Shown here: positions 52,466-60,584 of the stretch, in pieces
How the letters are laid out: each line of letters begins with the position of its first letter
How positions within the stretch are numbered: position 1 is the first letter of the stretch
DNA from: DATBGE01 sp036558125
Lineage (GTDB): Bacteria > Gemmatimonadota > Gemmatimonadetes > Gemmatimonadales > GWC2-71-9
NCBI GenBank assembly: GCA_036558125.1
Contig: DATBGE010000146.1
Coordinates: 1-64,000 of the forward strand
Direction of reading: 5' to 3'
Length of the DNA stretch: 64,000 nt
Program-made: the position numbers and the translations under genes
Notes under the pieces: generated by a model
Database searches by the model: none
What the model saw: the letters and a program-made list of their open reading frames with translations, nothing else
Told to the model about the DNA's origin: nothing

Positions 52466-53680
52466 GTGACCAAGGCCGGGGTCGACGTCCTAGTCGTAGG
52501 CGCGGGACCGGCTGGCAGTGCTACCACTTGCCACCTCGCTCGCCAGGGTTACCGGGTCGTCGCGGTAGATCGCGCGACCTTCCCCCGGGAAAAAGCCTGC
52601 TCCGAATACATGAGTCCCGAGGCAGTCCGCCTGCTTGACCGGCTTGGTGTGGTCCCCACGCTGGAAGCGGCAGGTGCGGTTCCGCTCTATGGGACCACCG
52701 TGATCGGTCCCGCGGGAAGCCGGCTCACCGGATTGTTCGCCCGAGCCGGAGTCACCCTGACCCGACCCTCCGGTTTCTCGATTGCCCGGCGCGTTCTCGA
52801 CCACCAACTGGTTCAGGCTGCGCGCAGCGCAGGGGGAGAGGTACTGGATGGGGTGGGGCTGGAAGCTCTCCTATATGAGAACGGCGCCGTGGGCGGTGCC
52901 GTGCTGCGCGATGCCGCCGGACGCCGGAGGACGATTCGCGCGCGCCTTACGATCGGCGCCGATGGCCTCCGCTCGGTGGTGGCGCGCAGGATCGGGCGCC
53001 GGGCTCATGGACGGCCGTCACGGATGGCCTTGGTCGCTCATGTCACCAATGTCGCCGGAATGAGCGACATCGCCGAGATGCACGTGGGCCGCTCCGGATA
53101 CGTCGGACTCAATCACCTGGGCAAAGGCGTAACCAACGTCGCGCTGGTCGTACCCCGCGCGCTCACCACCGGGGCAAAGGGTCGGGCCCCAGAATTCTTC
53201 CAGGAGCAACTCGAGCTCCTCCCCGGGGTGCGTGGGCGGGTTCCGCGCGATGGCATCGTCCGCGAAGTCCTCGTCACGGGACCCTTCGCCGCCTGGTCCG
53301 GCAGAGTGGTCACCAACGGCGCCCTCCTCGTGGGAGACGCAGCCGACTTCTTCGATCCCTTTACCGGTGAAGGCATCTACTCGGCACTGCGCGGCGCCGA
53401 GCTGGTGGCGGATGCGGCCGCGGAAGCGCTCAGCTGTCCGGGCCCGGTCGCCGCATCCCGACTCGCCGGGTACGTTGGAGCACGCCGACGGGCTTTTGCG
53501 GGAAAGTGGGCCTTGGAACGCCTCATCGGGTACGCCATGCTGTTGCCGGCTTTGTTCGATCGCGCGGTGGAACGGTTGGAGCGCCGCGGGCTGGCCCACA
53601 CGCTGATCGGCGCGACCGGAGACCTGATCCCCGCCCGCGAGGTGTTGCACCCCGCCTTTCTCGCCAGGATGGTCCTCTGA
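52466..53680 (+). CDS. FAD-dependent oxidoreductase, geranylgeranyl-reductase-like
   Basis: 404 residues from GTG 52466, 7 nt after the lipoprotein stop. The dinucleotide-binding motif VVGAGPAGSATTCHLARQG is at the N-terminus. FPREKACSEYMSP is the geranylgeranyl-reductase-type loop. IGADGLRSVVAR and LLVGDAADFFDPFTGEGI complete the para-hydroxybenzoate hydroxylase fold. Relatives hydroxylate aromatic rings or reduce prenyl chains. The flavin reductase, methyltransferase and cyclase next to it argue for tailoring of an aromatic product. Confidence 0.88.
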   Translation: MTKAGVDVLVVGAGPAGSATTCHLARQGYRVVAVDRATFPREKACSEYMSPEAVRLLDRLGVVPTLEAAGAVPLYGTTVIGPAGSRLTGLFARAGVTLTRPSGFSIARRVLDHQLVQAARSAGGEVLDGVGLEALLYENGAVGGAVLRDAAGRRRTIRARLTIGADGLRSVVARRIGRRAHGRPSRMALVAHVTNVAGMSDIAEMHVGRSGYVGLNHLGKGVTNVALVVPRALTTGAKGRAPEFFQEQLELLPGVRGRVPRDGIVREVLVTGPFAAWSGRVVTNGALLVGDAADFFDPFTGEGIYSALRGAELVADAAAEALSCPGPVAASRLAGYVGARRRAFAGKWALERLIGYAMLLPALFDRAVERLERRGLAHTLIGATGDLIPAREVLHPAFLARMVL

Positions 53681-54168
53681 TCGTCCCTGATATTGATGGC
53701 GCCCTTTTCCGTCAGCTCCTCGGCCGCTTCGCGACCGGGGTTACCATCCTCACCGCGAGGGACGGAGGCGGGAGGATCGGCGGGATGACCGCCAACAGCC
53801 TGGCGTCGGTTTCTCTGGTACCTCCCCTCGTGTCCGTCTGCGTCGAACGCCTGGCCGAGATGCATCAGGTCCTGGATGGCGCGACGCGATACGTCCTCAA
53901 CGTCCTGAGCGAGGCACAAGAAGGCCTCTCCCGCCGGTTTGCTGTTTTGCCCGTGGCCGAGAGATTTCATGGCGTGCCCTATCGCGAGACGGAGAACGGC
54001 TTGATCGTGCTCGAGGGAGTGCTGGCCCACATCGAATGCGAGCGGTATGCCGATTTTCCTCTCGGCGATCACACGCTATTCGTCGGTCGAGTAACCGGAG
54101 GTTCGCCTGGAGAGGGAGCTCCCCTGCTCTACTATCGCGGCAACTACGGCTCTATGAGATCACAGTGA
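53677..54168 (+). CDS. Flavin reductase family protein, CTG start likely
   Basis: 163 residues if translation begins at CTG 53677, which overlaps the preceding stop as CTGA. The frame has no ATG, GTG or TTG near the natural N-terminus. Family motifs are FRQLLGRFATGVTILTA, GMTANSLASVSLVPPLV, YVLNVLSEAQEGLSRRFA and ECERYADFPLGDHTLFVGRV, covering a full-length FMN-binding split barrel. It would supply reduced flavin to a partner monooxygenase. The frame is open upstream to 53506, but that part overlaps the oxidoreductase and is not family-like. Confidence 0.85.
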   Translation: MIVPDIDGALFRQLLGRFATGVTILTARDGGGRIGGMTANSLASVSLVPPLVSVCVERLAEMHQVLDGATRYVLNVLSEAQEGLSRRFAVLPVAERFHGVPYRETENGLIVLEGVLAHIECERYADFPLGDHTLFVGRVTGGSPGEGAPLLYYRGNYGSMRSQ

Positions 54169-54857
54169 CCGGAGTCGAGCTTGCCACGATCGGCCGGGAG
54201 CTGCTGGACGATCCGGCCGCCGATCCAAACGCGGTCAGAGAATCACTGCACAACATCGCGCGATCGAATCGCTGGTTTGGCGGGCGTCTGGCGGTTCGTC
54301 ACGGCCTCGATCAGCTCTGCCGAGATCTGCCCGCCGGCACAGCTCTCACCATGCTGGATATCGGCACGGGACTCGGCGACCTCCCGATGGACGCAGTGAA
54401 GTGGGGCGCCAGCCGCGGCTTGCGGCTGGTTCCGTTGGGGCTGGAGCGGAGTCGCCCCGCGGCACAGCTCGCCCGGGACGCTGGCCTCCCCATGGTCCTG
54501 GGATGCGCCGGCGCGCTACCCATCAAGCCTCGCTCGGTAGACATCGTCGTGCTGAGCCAGGTCGCTCATCACATGCATGGCGAAGCTGTAATCCGAATGG
54601 CAGGAGAACTGACTAAGGTGTCTCGGATCGGCGTGGTGCTGGCGGACCTCCGCCGCTCCAGGCTGGCGATGGTCGCCTTCTGGTTCGGCTCGCGAATGCT
54701 CCGCTTCGATCCGGCGACCCGCGCCGATGGACTCACCTCGGTGCGGCGCAGCTACACCCGGATGGAATTGAAGACTCTGCTTTCTCGCGCCGGCATCGAT
54801 GCAACGGTCGAACGGCGGCCCGGGTTCCGGCTGGTCGCAACATGGCGCAGCGGATGA
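54165..54857 (+). CDS. Class I SAM-dependent methyltransferase
   Basis: 230 residues from GTG 54165, overlapping the flavin-reductase stop as GTGA. Motif I is MLDIGTGLGDLP near residue 64. Motif IV is DIVVLSQVAHHMHG near 128, and the C-terminal RRSYTRMELKTLLSRAGI matches the small-molecule methyltransferases often found in polyketide clusters. The substrate is probably a phenol or carboxylate of the cluster product. Its stop overlaps the cyclase start as ATGA. Confidence 0.88.
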   Translation: MTGVELATIGRELLDDPAADPNAVRESLHNIARSNRWFGGRLAVRHGLDQLCRDLPAGTALTMLDIGTGLGDLPMDAVKWGASRGLRLVPLGLERSRPAAQLARDAGLPMVLGCAGALPIKPRSVDIVVLSQVAHHMHGEAVIRMAGELTKVSRIGVVLADLRRSRLAMVAFWFGSRMLRFDPATRADGLTSVRRSYTRMELKTLLSRAGIDATVERRPGFRLVATWRSG

Positions 54858-55333
54858 AGACGGTAGACGAACGGCGGATTCGTGCGCCGGCCGACCTGGT
54901 GTTCAAGGCCGCGAGCGAGGTCGAGCGCTGGCCCGAATGGCTCTCCCACTATCGCTGGGTGCGCATCCTCGAACGAAGGCCGCAGAGTGTGCTGGTCGAG
55001 ATGGCGGCATGGAGGCCATTCCCTGTAGGTAAATACCCTACATGGTGGGTATCCGAGATGTGGGTGAAACCGGCCGATCTTGAAGTCCGGTACCGACATA
55101 TCCGAGGGGTGACACTGGGGATGGACGTCGTTTGGCGGCTGGTGCCCTCCGGCGAATCAACAGACGTCTCCATTATTCATGAGTGGGACGGCCCTCGCTG
55201 GCCCGTGATCGGCCGCCCAGCGGCAGAGCTGGTCATCGGGCCGGTGTTTGTGCACGGCATCGCGTCGCGAACGCTGGCGGGAATAGCCCGTCACGTCGAA
55301 CAAGCCGCGATGGGAACGGCGGCAACGCCGTGA
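54854..55333 (+). CDS. SRPBCC protein, polyketide cyclase/aromatase-like
   Basis: 159 residues from ATG 54854, chosen for the ATGA overlap with the methyltransferase stop (ATG 54842 is in frame). The start MKTVDERRIRAPADLVFKAASEVERWPEWLSHY is typical of START-fold cyclases, and the C-terminal helix ASRTLAGIARHVEQ closes the pocket. Such proteins fold or aromatise polyketide chains, or simply bind hydrophobic ligands. The neighbouring ketosynthase favours the first. Confidence 0.85.
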   Translation: MKTVDERRIRAPADLVFKAASEVERWPEWLSHYRWVRILERRPQSVLVEMAAWRPFPVGKYPTWWVSEMWVKPADLEVRYRHIRGVTLGMDVVWRLVPSGESTDVSIIHEWDGPRWPVIGRPAAELVIGPVFVHGIASRTLAGIARHVEQAAMGTAATP

Positions 55334-55357
55334 TGAGGTGCGGAGACAAGAGGTAAA

Positions 55358-56605
55358 ATGGAAAACCAGAGAAGAGTCGTGATCACAGGAATCGGGGCTA
55401 TCACTCCCATAGGCATCGGTGTGGACGCCGTCTGGGACGGTCTGCAGAGCCGCCGCTCCGCGGTTCGAGAAATCACCCGTTTCGATGCAACACCATTCAA
55501 GTCACGGATCGCCGCTCAAGTTGATGACTTCCATCCCACCGATCACATCGAGGAGCGACGGGCGCGACGACTGGATCGCTACTCGATGTTCAGCGTAGCG
55601 TCTACCCGGATGGCGCTCAGGGATGCCGGCATCGACCCGACGAAGGAAGACCGGGACCGCATCGGCGCGATGATGGGAACGGCGTTGGGCGGCGTGGCCC
55701 GGGCCGAAACCGAGCACCGCCACTTCGTCGAGGGCGGAGTGCGGGCTGTAGATCCAACACTGGCTCTGCAGGTCTATGCCGGCGCGGCGAGTTGCAATAT
55801 CGCGATCGAATTCGGTCTGTGCGGACCCAATTCCACCAACGGGATGAGCTGCGCGTCGGGCACCATAGCCGTCGGCGATGGCTATCGCGCGATTCTGCGG
55901 GGAGACGCGGACGTCATGGTAGCCGGTGGCGCGGAGGCTCCTCTGGCACCGCTCTGCTTCGCCGCCTTTGCCATCATCCGGGCGATGTCTACCCGCAATG
56001 ATGATCCCGCCACGGCCAGCCGTCCCTTCGACCGGAATCGGGACGGCTTCGTGATGGGAGAGGGCTCCGCGGTGGTCGTTCTCGAGGAGCGGAACCGCGC
56101 GCTCAGCAGAGGTGCCAAGATCTACGCCGAGGTCTGCGGCTACGGGCTTACCAATGACGCGTTCCATATGACGCAGCCACGACCCGACGCCCGCCAGGCG
56201 GCACGCGCCATGTCCCTCGCGCTCTCCGAGGCGCGGCTGACGCCGCGTGAGGTGGGGTACCTCAATGCGCACGGATCATCCACTCCGCTTAACGACCCGA
56301 CGGAAACCGCGGCAATCAAGCAGGTGTTTGGAGAAGCCAGCAAGAGCCTCTTGCTGAGTGGGACCAAGGGCTACTACGGGCATGCCCTCGGCGCGAGCGG
56401 CGCTTTCGAAACCGTCATTTGTGCCTTGGCGACCAGCCACCGCTGGCTACCCCCCACGGTCAATTTGTCCGACCCCGATCCTGCCTGTGATCTGGACTAT
56501 ATCGCCGGTGAAGGCCGCCAAGCCGACCCCGAATTCATCCTGACCAACTCGTTCGGTTTTGGAGGTATCAACGCCAGCCTGGTACTCCGCCGAAACGACC
56601 CCTAG
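55358..56605 (+). CDS. Beta-ketoacyl-ACP synthase (FabF/KS-alpha type)
   Basis: 415 residues. The catalytic triad is intact: Cys165 (NGMSCASGT), His305 (LNAHGSSTPLND) and His342 (GYYGHALGASGA). It condenses acyl and malonyl thioesters. No chain-length factor, ACP or malonyltransferase gene is nearby, so it must borrow an ACP or serve a non-standard pathway. It starts 24 nt after the cyclase gene (ATG 55358) and closes the tailoring cassette. A housekeeping FabF role is possible, but the surroundings are unlike the usual fab operon. Confidence 0.9.
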   Translation: MENQRRVVITGIGAITPIGIGVDAVWDGLQSRRSAVREITRFDATPFKSRIAAQVDDFHPTDHIEERRARRLDRYSMFSVASTRMALRDAGIDPTKEDRDRIGAMMGTALGGVARAETEHRHFVEGGVRAVDPTLALQVYAGAASCNIAIEFGLCGPNSTNGMSCASGTIAVGDGYRAILRGDADVMVAGGAEAPLAPLCFAAFAIIRAMSTRNDDPATASRPFDRNRDGFVMGEGSAVVVLEERNRALSRGAKIYAEVCGYGLTNDAFHMTQPRPDARQAARAMSLALSEARLTPREVGYLNAHGSSTPLNDPTETAAIKQVFGEASKSLLLSGTKGYYGHALGASGAFETVICALATSHRWLPPTVNLSDPDPACDLDYIAGEGRQADPEFILTNSFGFGGINASLVLRRNDP

Positions 56606-56612
56606 AGCGTCG

Positions 56613-56640
56613 GGGGACCACCGTTTACAGTTCACCGTCC
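56613..56640. repeat. Short heptanucleotide array between the ketosynthase and aquaporin genes
   Basis: Three or four 7-nt units (ACCGTTT at 56620, ACAGTTC at 56627, ACCGTCC at 56634). Their complement resembles the GGTGAAC array at 31418. Confidence 0.6.
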
Positions 56641-56673
56641 CTTTGGCGGCCCTTACCCTTTCCTCCAGGAGCC

Positions 56674-57348
56674 ATGGCGTCACTCACCCGGCGGTTGACG
56701 GCAGAAGCCCTCGGCACCTTCAGTTTCGTATTCATCGGATGCGCCTCGGTCACCGCTGCTGGAATCATCGGTGGCGATGGCGGAGTCCTCGGCGTCGCCT
56801 TCGCCCACGCGCTCGCATTGTCGGTCATGATCACAGCCACGATGAACATCTCTGGTGGGCACCTGAATCCAGCCGTGACGCTCAGCCTGCTCAGCGTCCG
56901 CCGCATCGACGCGAAATCGGCTCTCCTTTATATAGTCGCGCAACTGGGCGGCGCCGCCCTGGGAGCTCTTTTCGTCAAGCTCCTGTACGGTCACAACTTC
57001 ACCCATCCGATCACCCTGGGCACTCCGAGCCTTGCCAATACCATGACGTGGGGCACCGCGATCGGAATCGAAGCCGTCCTGACCTTCTTTCTCGTATCGG
57101 CGGTCTTTGGCACCGCCGTGTCGCCCGACGCGCCCAAGGTAGGCGGGTTCGGCATCGGCATGGTCCTGCTGTTCGACATCATCGCCGGCGGCGCCTTGAC
57201 CGGTGCAGTGATGAACCCGGCTCGCGCCTTTGGGCCCGCGCTCATCTCAGGGACCTGGTACGCCCAACCTGTCTGGTGGATTGGTCCGATACTCGGCGGG
57301 CTTGTCGCGGCGCAGATCTGGGACAGGGTGCTTTTGCGAAAGGAATAG
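56674..57348 (+). CDS. Aquaporin (MIP family water/glycerol channel)
   Basis: 224 residues with six helices and two half-helices. Both NPA motifs are intact (65-67 in GGHLNPAVT and 181-183 in MNPARAFGPA). The N-terminal RRLTAEALGTFSFVF is typical of the family. Arg after the second NPA is the selectivity-filter residue. AqpZ-like water channels have about 230 residues, as here. AGGAG lies just upstream of ATG 56674. Confidence 0.93.
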   Translation: MASLTRRLTAEALGTFSFVFIGCASVTAAGIIGGDGGVLGVAFAHALALSVMITATMNISGGHLNPAVTLSLLSVRRIDAKSALLYIVAQLGGAALGALFVKLLYGHNFTHPITLGTPSLANTMTWGTAIGIEAVLTFFLVSAVFGTAVSPDAPKVGGFGIGMVLLFDIIAGGALTGAVMNPARAFGPALISGTWYAQPVWWIGPILGGLVAAQIWDRVLLRKE

Positions 57349-57365
57349 AAAGTCGTAAAGGTGAG

Positions 57366-57451
57366 AATTGAAGATTGCAGATTGAAGATTGCAGATTGAA
57401 AAGAACCTCTTCCCTCAAATCTGAAATCTGAAATCTCCAATCTTCAATTTT
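57366..57451. repeat. Paired heptanucleotide arrays between aquaporin and ccmD
   Basis: Direct array 57366-57400: five units near GATTGCA. Inverted array 57417-57451: five units near AAATCTG. Both keep an exact 7-nt phase and are AT-rich, unlike the surrounding DNA. The arms align over about 35 nt around a 16-nt loop. The last codons and the stop of ccmD lie in the inverted array. Confidence 0.88.
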
Positions 57452-57569
57452 CATCCCTGCCCACCCTACGGCACCTCCCCCACAACACCAACACGTACCC
57501 CAGATAGATCAGGCTCGCCATGACATAGGCGGCGACCATGAACCCGCCGTTGCTCGGAGTCTCAGGCAT
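57444..57569 (-). CDS. ccmD: CcmD-like small haem-exporter subunit
   Basis: 41 residues, from ATG 57569 (overlapping the ccmC stop by 8 nt) to TGA at 57444. It has the CcmD plan: a short hydrophilic start, one transmembrane helix (FMVAAYVMASLIYLGYVLVLW) and a positively charged tail (GRCRRVGR). CcmD links CcmABC to the haem chaperone CcmE. Its position directly after ccmC is standard. The last residues are coded by the inverted heptanucleotide array. Confidence 0.85.
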   Translation of the reverse strand: MPETPSNGGFMVAAYVMASLIYLGYVLVLWGRCRRVGRDEN

Positions 57570-58257
57570 GGCTCCGCTCCCCGGCGTCCTGGGCCAATCT
57601 GATTCCGTAGGTCAGAGTCACCAATCCGACATACAGAAGGGTGAATGCGGCGAAGGAAAACAGCAGTGTCCGCAGCATCTCCGGATCAAGCGAGGGAGCG
57701 CTCGGCTTGAGAACGATCGGGGTGGGATGAAGGCCCCGGAACAAATAGACGCTGAGATGGATGAAAGGCACCAGGACCATCGCCATGATGCCGACCACGG
57801 CCGAGAGTCGCGCCCGCTCGGTAGGTACCCGAATCGCTGATCGCAGGACGTGATATCCCAGCAGGAGGAAGAACAGGAAGAGCGTCAACGACAGCCGCGC
57901 GTCCCAGGTCCACCAGGCGCCCCAGATCGGCTTCCCCCAGATTGGACCGGTCGTGAGAACCACGGCACAAAACACCGTTCCGACTTCCGCCGAGGCGGCG
58001 GCGAAGCGGTCGAAGTGCTGGTCACCCAGCCAGAGATAGAGAATGCTGGCCATGCCGGTGAGACCGACTGCCAGGAAGGCACACCACGCCGAGGGGGCAT
58101 GGATGTAGAAGATCTTCTGAGCCAACCCCTGCCGGATTTCGGTCGGGGTGAACCGAAGAGCGAGGACCATCACGGTGGCGACCGCCAGAAGGGATACCAG
58201 CGTGATTCGCCATCCCCGCCGGATGAGGGCTTGGGCTCGGTCGGGATCGGGGTTCAT
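57562..58257 (-). CDS. ccmC: Cytochrome c maturation haem-handling protein CcmC
   Basis: 231 residues with six helices. The haem-binding tryptophan-rich motif WGAWWTWDARLS lies near residue 114, flanked by histidines in FYIHAPSAW and FIHLSVYLF. CcmC presents haem to CcmE in the periplasm. It overlaps ccmB by 4 nt and ccmD by 8 nt. Confidence 0.95.
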   Translation of the reverse strand: MNPDPDRAQALIRRGWRITLVSLLAVATVMVLALRFTPTEIRQGLAQKIFYIHAPSAWCAFLAVGLTGMASILYLWLGDQHFDRFAAASAEVGTVFCAVVLTTGPIWGKPIWGAWWTWDARLSLTLFLFFLLLGYHVLRSAIRVPTERARLSAVVGIMAMVLVPFIHLSVYLFRGLHPTPIVLKPSAPSLDPEMLRTLLFSFAAFTLLYVGLVTLTYGIRLAQDAGERSHA

Positions 58258-58934
58258 TCGTCTACTACTGCGGAGAATAGGAGAAGTGAGACTGTGATAA
58301 AGGCCACGTCGTAGAGTACCAGCAACCTAAGCCCTCCCGCCACCTCGCTCAACGCACGATTGGTCAGCAGCCGCATTGTAACCTGCACCGCAAAGACGAG
58401 AGGTGGCACCATGAATGGCAGGAGGAGAACCGGCAGCATCAGCTCCGCGAAGCGAGTACGCACGACGATGGCGCTGAAGAGGGTTCCCACCGAAACTAGT
58501 CCCGCCGTGGCAAGTAGAAGGGTGACCAGCAGCCCCGGAAGCGCGTGACTCAGATCAACGTTGAAGAAAAGCACGAACAGAGGCAGCGCGATGGTCTCCA
58601 CCAGCAGCACAAAGGTCAGGTTGGCGAGGTACTTCCCGAGGAACAGCACCTCCCGGGAGACGGGAGCCAGGAGCAAGCCGTCAAAGGCGTGATTCTCCCG
58701 CTCGACGGCGAACCCGCGATTCATCGCAACCACCGCCGCGAACGCAACCGTCACCCACAGGATCCCAGGCGCCAAATCGATCGTCGCCACCGCGGTTGGA
58801 TCGCGCGCGAAGTTGAACACGACGAGGAGCAGGGCCGCAAACATCGCCGCCGAGAGAAAGCTGGTCCGGCTCCGCATTTCGGCACGGAGGTCCTTGGCCG
58901 CAATCGCGAGCGCGAGCCGCAAGGGCTCAAGCAC
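58254..58934 (-). CDS. ccmB: Haem exporter permease CcmB
   Basis: 226 residues with six helices. Signatures are LAIAAKDLRAEMRSR at the N-terminus and RENHAFDGLLLAPVSREVLFLGK. With CcmA it forms the ABC unit that releases haem-loaded CcmE. It overlaps ccmA by 8 nt. Confidence 0.94.
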   Translation of the reverse strand: MLEPLRLALAIAAKDLRAEMRSRTSFLSAAMFAALLLVVFNFARDPTAVATIDLAPGILWVTVAFAAVVAMNRGFAVERENHAFDGLLLAPVSREVLFLGKYLANLTFVLLVETIALPLFVLFFNVDLSHALPGLLVTLLLATAGLVSVGTLFSAIVVRTRFAELMLPVLLLPFMVPPLVFAVQVTMRLLTNRALSEVAGGLRLLVLYDVAFITVSLLLFSAVVDE

Positions 58935-59643
58935 GTGCCAGCTCCTGGTACCGCGTCACAAACTGCTCGAGTGACGCGGCTCGGTTTTCTCGCAGCGCCC
59001 ACTGACCAGCACGGAGGACGCCCACCCGAGTCGCCAGATCCCAGGCTTCAGACGGATGGTGGGTAACAAGCACGACCGCGCGACCGCCGAGACACCGCTC
59101 CCGCAGGAGCGTACGAAGCAGTTCCGCGGAGTTGGTGTCGAGTCCGGTGAAGGGTTCGTCGAGCAGCAGCACAGCTGGATCATGAATCAGCGCGCGGGCA
59201 ATGGCCGCCCGCTGCTCCAGCCCGCGGCTCAGGTCTCGAGGCTGATCTCTGAGTCGCGCGGCGAGACCGAACGCTGCAAGCGCCTCGCGGGCCTTCTGCT
59301 CCGGCTGGGCCAAGCCATACAACCGCGCGGCAAAAGTCAGGTTTTCGAGAAGTGTTAAGTCGTCGTAGAGCAGAGAGTGATGAGAGAGAAATCCGATCGG
59401 ACGCCGGCTCTCGGGCTCACTCGCCCGAAGCAATTGGCCTGCGATCCGCACTTCACCCGCGCTCGGCCTGAGGAGACCGGCCAGCACGCGAAGCAACGTT
59501 GTCTTCCCCGCCCCGTTGGGACCCAGCACCATCAGCACTTCGCCGGCGCCAAGAGTGAGGTCGACGCCGGAGATGGCCCGGACCGACCCGTAGGCCCGCT
59601 CCAGACCGACCGCCTCGAGCGCCGGCCGGTCAGCGGACGGCAT
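58927..59643 (-). CDS. ccmA: Haem exporter ATPase CcmA
   Basis: 238 residues. Walker A GPNGAGKTT lies near 40, the signature LSRGLEQRAAIARAL near 140 (Arg-Gly in place of the usual Gly-Gly) and Walker B VLLLDEPFTGLD near 160. The LSRG signature is also seen in other CcmA proteins. Its 5' end overlaps the receiver gene by 14 nt, tying cytochrome c maturation to a regulatory pair. Confidence 0.93.
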   Translation of the reverse strand: MPSADRPALEAVGLERAYGSVRAISGVDLTLGAGEVLMVLGPNGAGKTTLLRVLAGLLRPSAGEVRIAGQLLRASEPESRRPIGFLSHHSLLYDDLTLLENLTFAARLYGLAQPEQKAREALAAFGLAARLRDQPRDLSRGLEQRAAIARALIHDPAVLLLDEPFTGLDTNSAELLRTLLRERCLGGRAVVLVTHHPSEAWDLATRVGVLRAGQWALRENRAASLEQFVTRYQELARA

Positions 59644-60007
59644 CGATCCGGTCGCCGAGTTCTGACAGATCGAAGGGCTTTACCAGGTAGCCGCTGTGCG
59701 GGAGGTCCAGCACTTGGAGCTGGGGCTTGAGGCTGACGTAGGCGGAAGTGACAATGACGGGAAGGGCCGGCTGGATTTCCCGAAGACGGCGAATGAGGTC
59801 GATGCCGTCGGTGTCGGGAAGCCGCATATCGAGAACGGCAACGTCAGGCGGCTGCTCCTGCGCCAACCGAATCGCTTCGGCTCCGGTCGCCGCGAACGAG
59901 GCGGCATACCGGGCGGCAAAATACCGCTCGTAGCTCAGGCGAATAGCCGGCTCGTCCTCGACAAAGAGAACCCGCCGGCGCGCGGGGGGGTGAGCCATCC
60001 CCCCCAA
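59630..60007 (-). CDS. Single-domain response regulator receiver
   Basis: 125 residues. It has the acidic pair in VEDEP, the phospho-acceptor Asp in VLDMRLPDTDG, Thr/Ser in VIVTSAY and Lys in YLVKPFD, so a functional receiver is expected. There is no output domain. TTG 60007 has AAGGG about 6 nt upstream; ATG 59998 is the alternative. It is coupled to ccmA and lies 8 nt after the STAS gene. The cognate kinase is not here. Confidence 0.9.
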   Translation of the reverse strand: MGGMAHPPARRRVLFVEDEPAIRLSYERYFAARYAASFAATGAEAIRLAQEQPPDVAVLDMRLPDTDGIDLIRRLREIQPALPVIVTSAYVSLKPQLQVLDLPHSGYLVKPFDLSELGDRIDAVR

Positions 60008-60015
60008 TATAGCCC

Positions 60016-60327
60016 TTAGACCGCAGCCTCCAGCTGGAACAAGTCATCCAGTTTGGTGAGTACCAGCAGGAACCGAAGTTCGTCGTTCGCATTCCTGAGT
60101 ACTACCACCTGGCGCCGCTCCGAGGCCCGGCGCTGCACCAGCATGAGCGCTCCCAGGCCCGCCGAATCCACCTGCCGGGTATGGCTCAGGTCGATGATCA
60201 GGCGACCGCTACGCTCGGGCAGCTGCTCGAGCAGGGTCACCGCCGCCTGGCGGAACTCGGTGCGTGACTCCAGACCGAGATGCTCGGGTGCCGCCAACTC
60301 CAGGGACGTCGTCTGCGTGGTGAACAT
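60016..60327 (-). CDS. STAS-domain anti-anti-sigma-factor-like protein
   Basis: 103 residues. The core DLSHTRQVDSAGLGALMLVQR carries the serine phosphorylated in SpoIIAA-type antagonists. ATG 60327 has GGAGG 5 nt upstream. Such proteins release a sigma factor by binding its anti-sigma kinase. It is the first gene of the minus-strand STAS-receiver-ccmABCD unit. Confidence 0.9.
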   Translation of the reverse strand: MFTTQTTSLELAAPEHLGLESRTEFRQAAVTLLEQLPERSGRLIIDLSHTRQVDSAGLGALMLVQRRASERRQVVVLRNANDELRFLLVLTKLDDLFQLEAAV

Positions 60328-60510
60328 CGTGTCCTCCCACGCCCGAATACACAGAAGCGCGATCGTTCGCCGCCTGCTACTTCTGCGGGACGCTCGCGCT
60401 TTCGCGCTGCACCCGCCTTCGGCACCGAGCTATCTCTGCGCGCCAGACCTCGCGCTGGAGACCTCTAGTTTTGCGGCCCCGGATCACTCCGGGTGTGCTA
60501 TTATCGGGCG

Positions 60511-60558
60511 AGTCAATTGTTGTGGAACCCTTGTGGGTTCCGGCCACCACAATTGGCT
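60511..60558 (-). promoter_or_regulatory. 48-nt nested inverted repeat in the STAS-ccm leader
   Basis: The outer arms (60511-60525 and 60544-60558) pair with one mismatch and one wobble. Inside is a second, 7-bp stem (60524-60530 with 60535-60541) and a 4-nt loop. It lies about 20-70 nt past the predicted start of the minus-strand transcript, so it would fold in the RNA leader; it could also be a protein site. Confidence 0.65.
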
Positions 60559-60584
60559 AGTCCAGTGCCAGATGGACCTAAATT

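Noticed and set aside
60328..60480. Small plus- and minus-strand frames in the STAS-acs spacer
   Set aside because: Short, Arg/Ala-rich, with no ribosome-binding sites.
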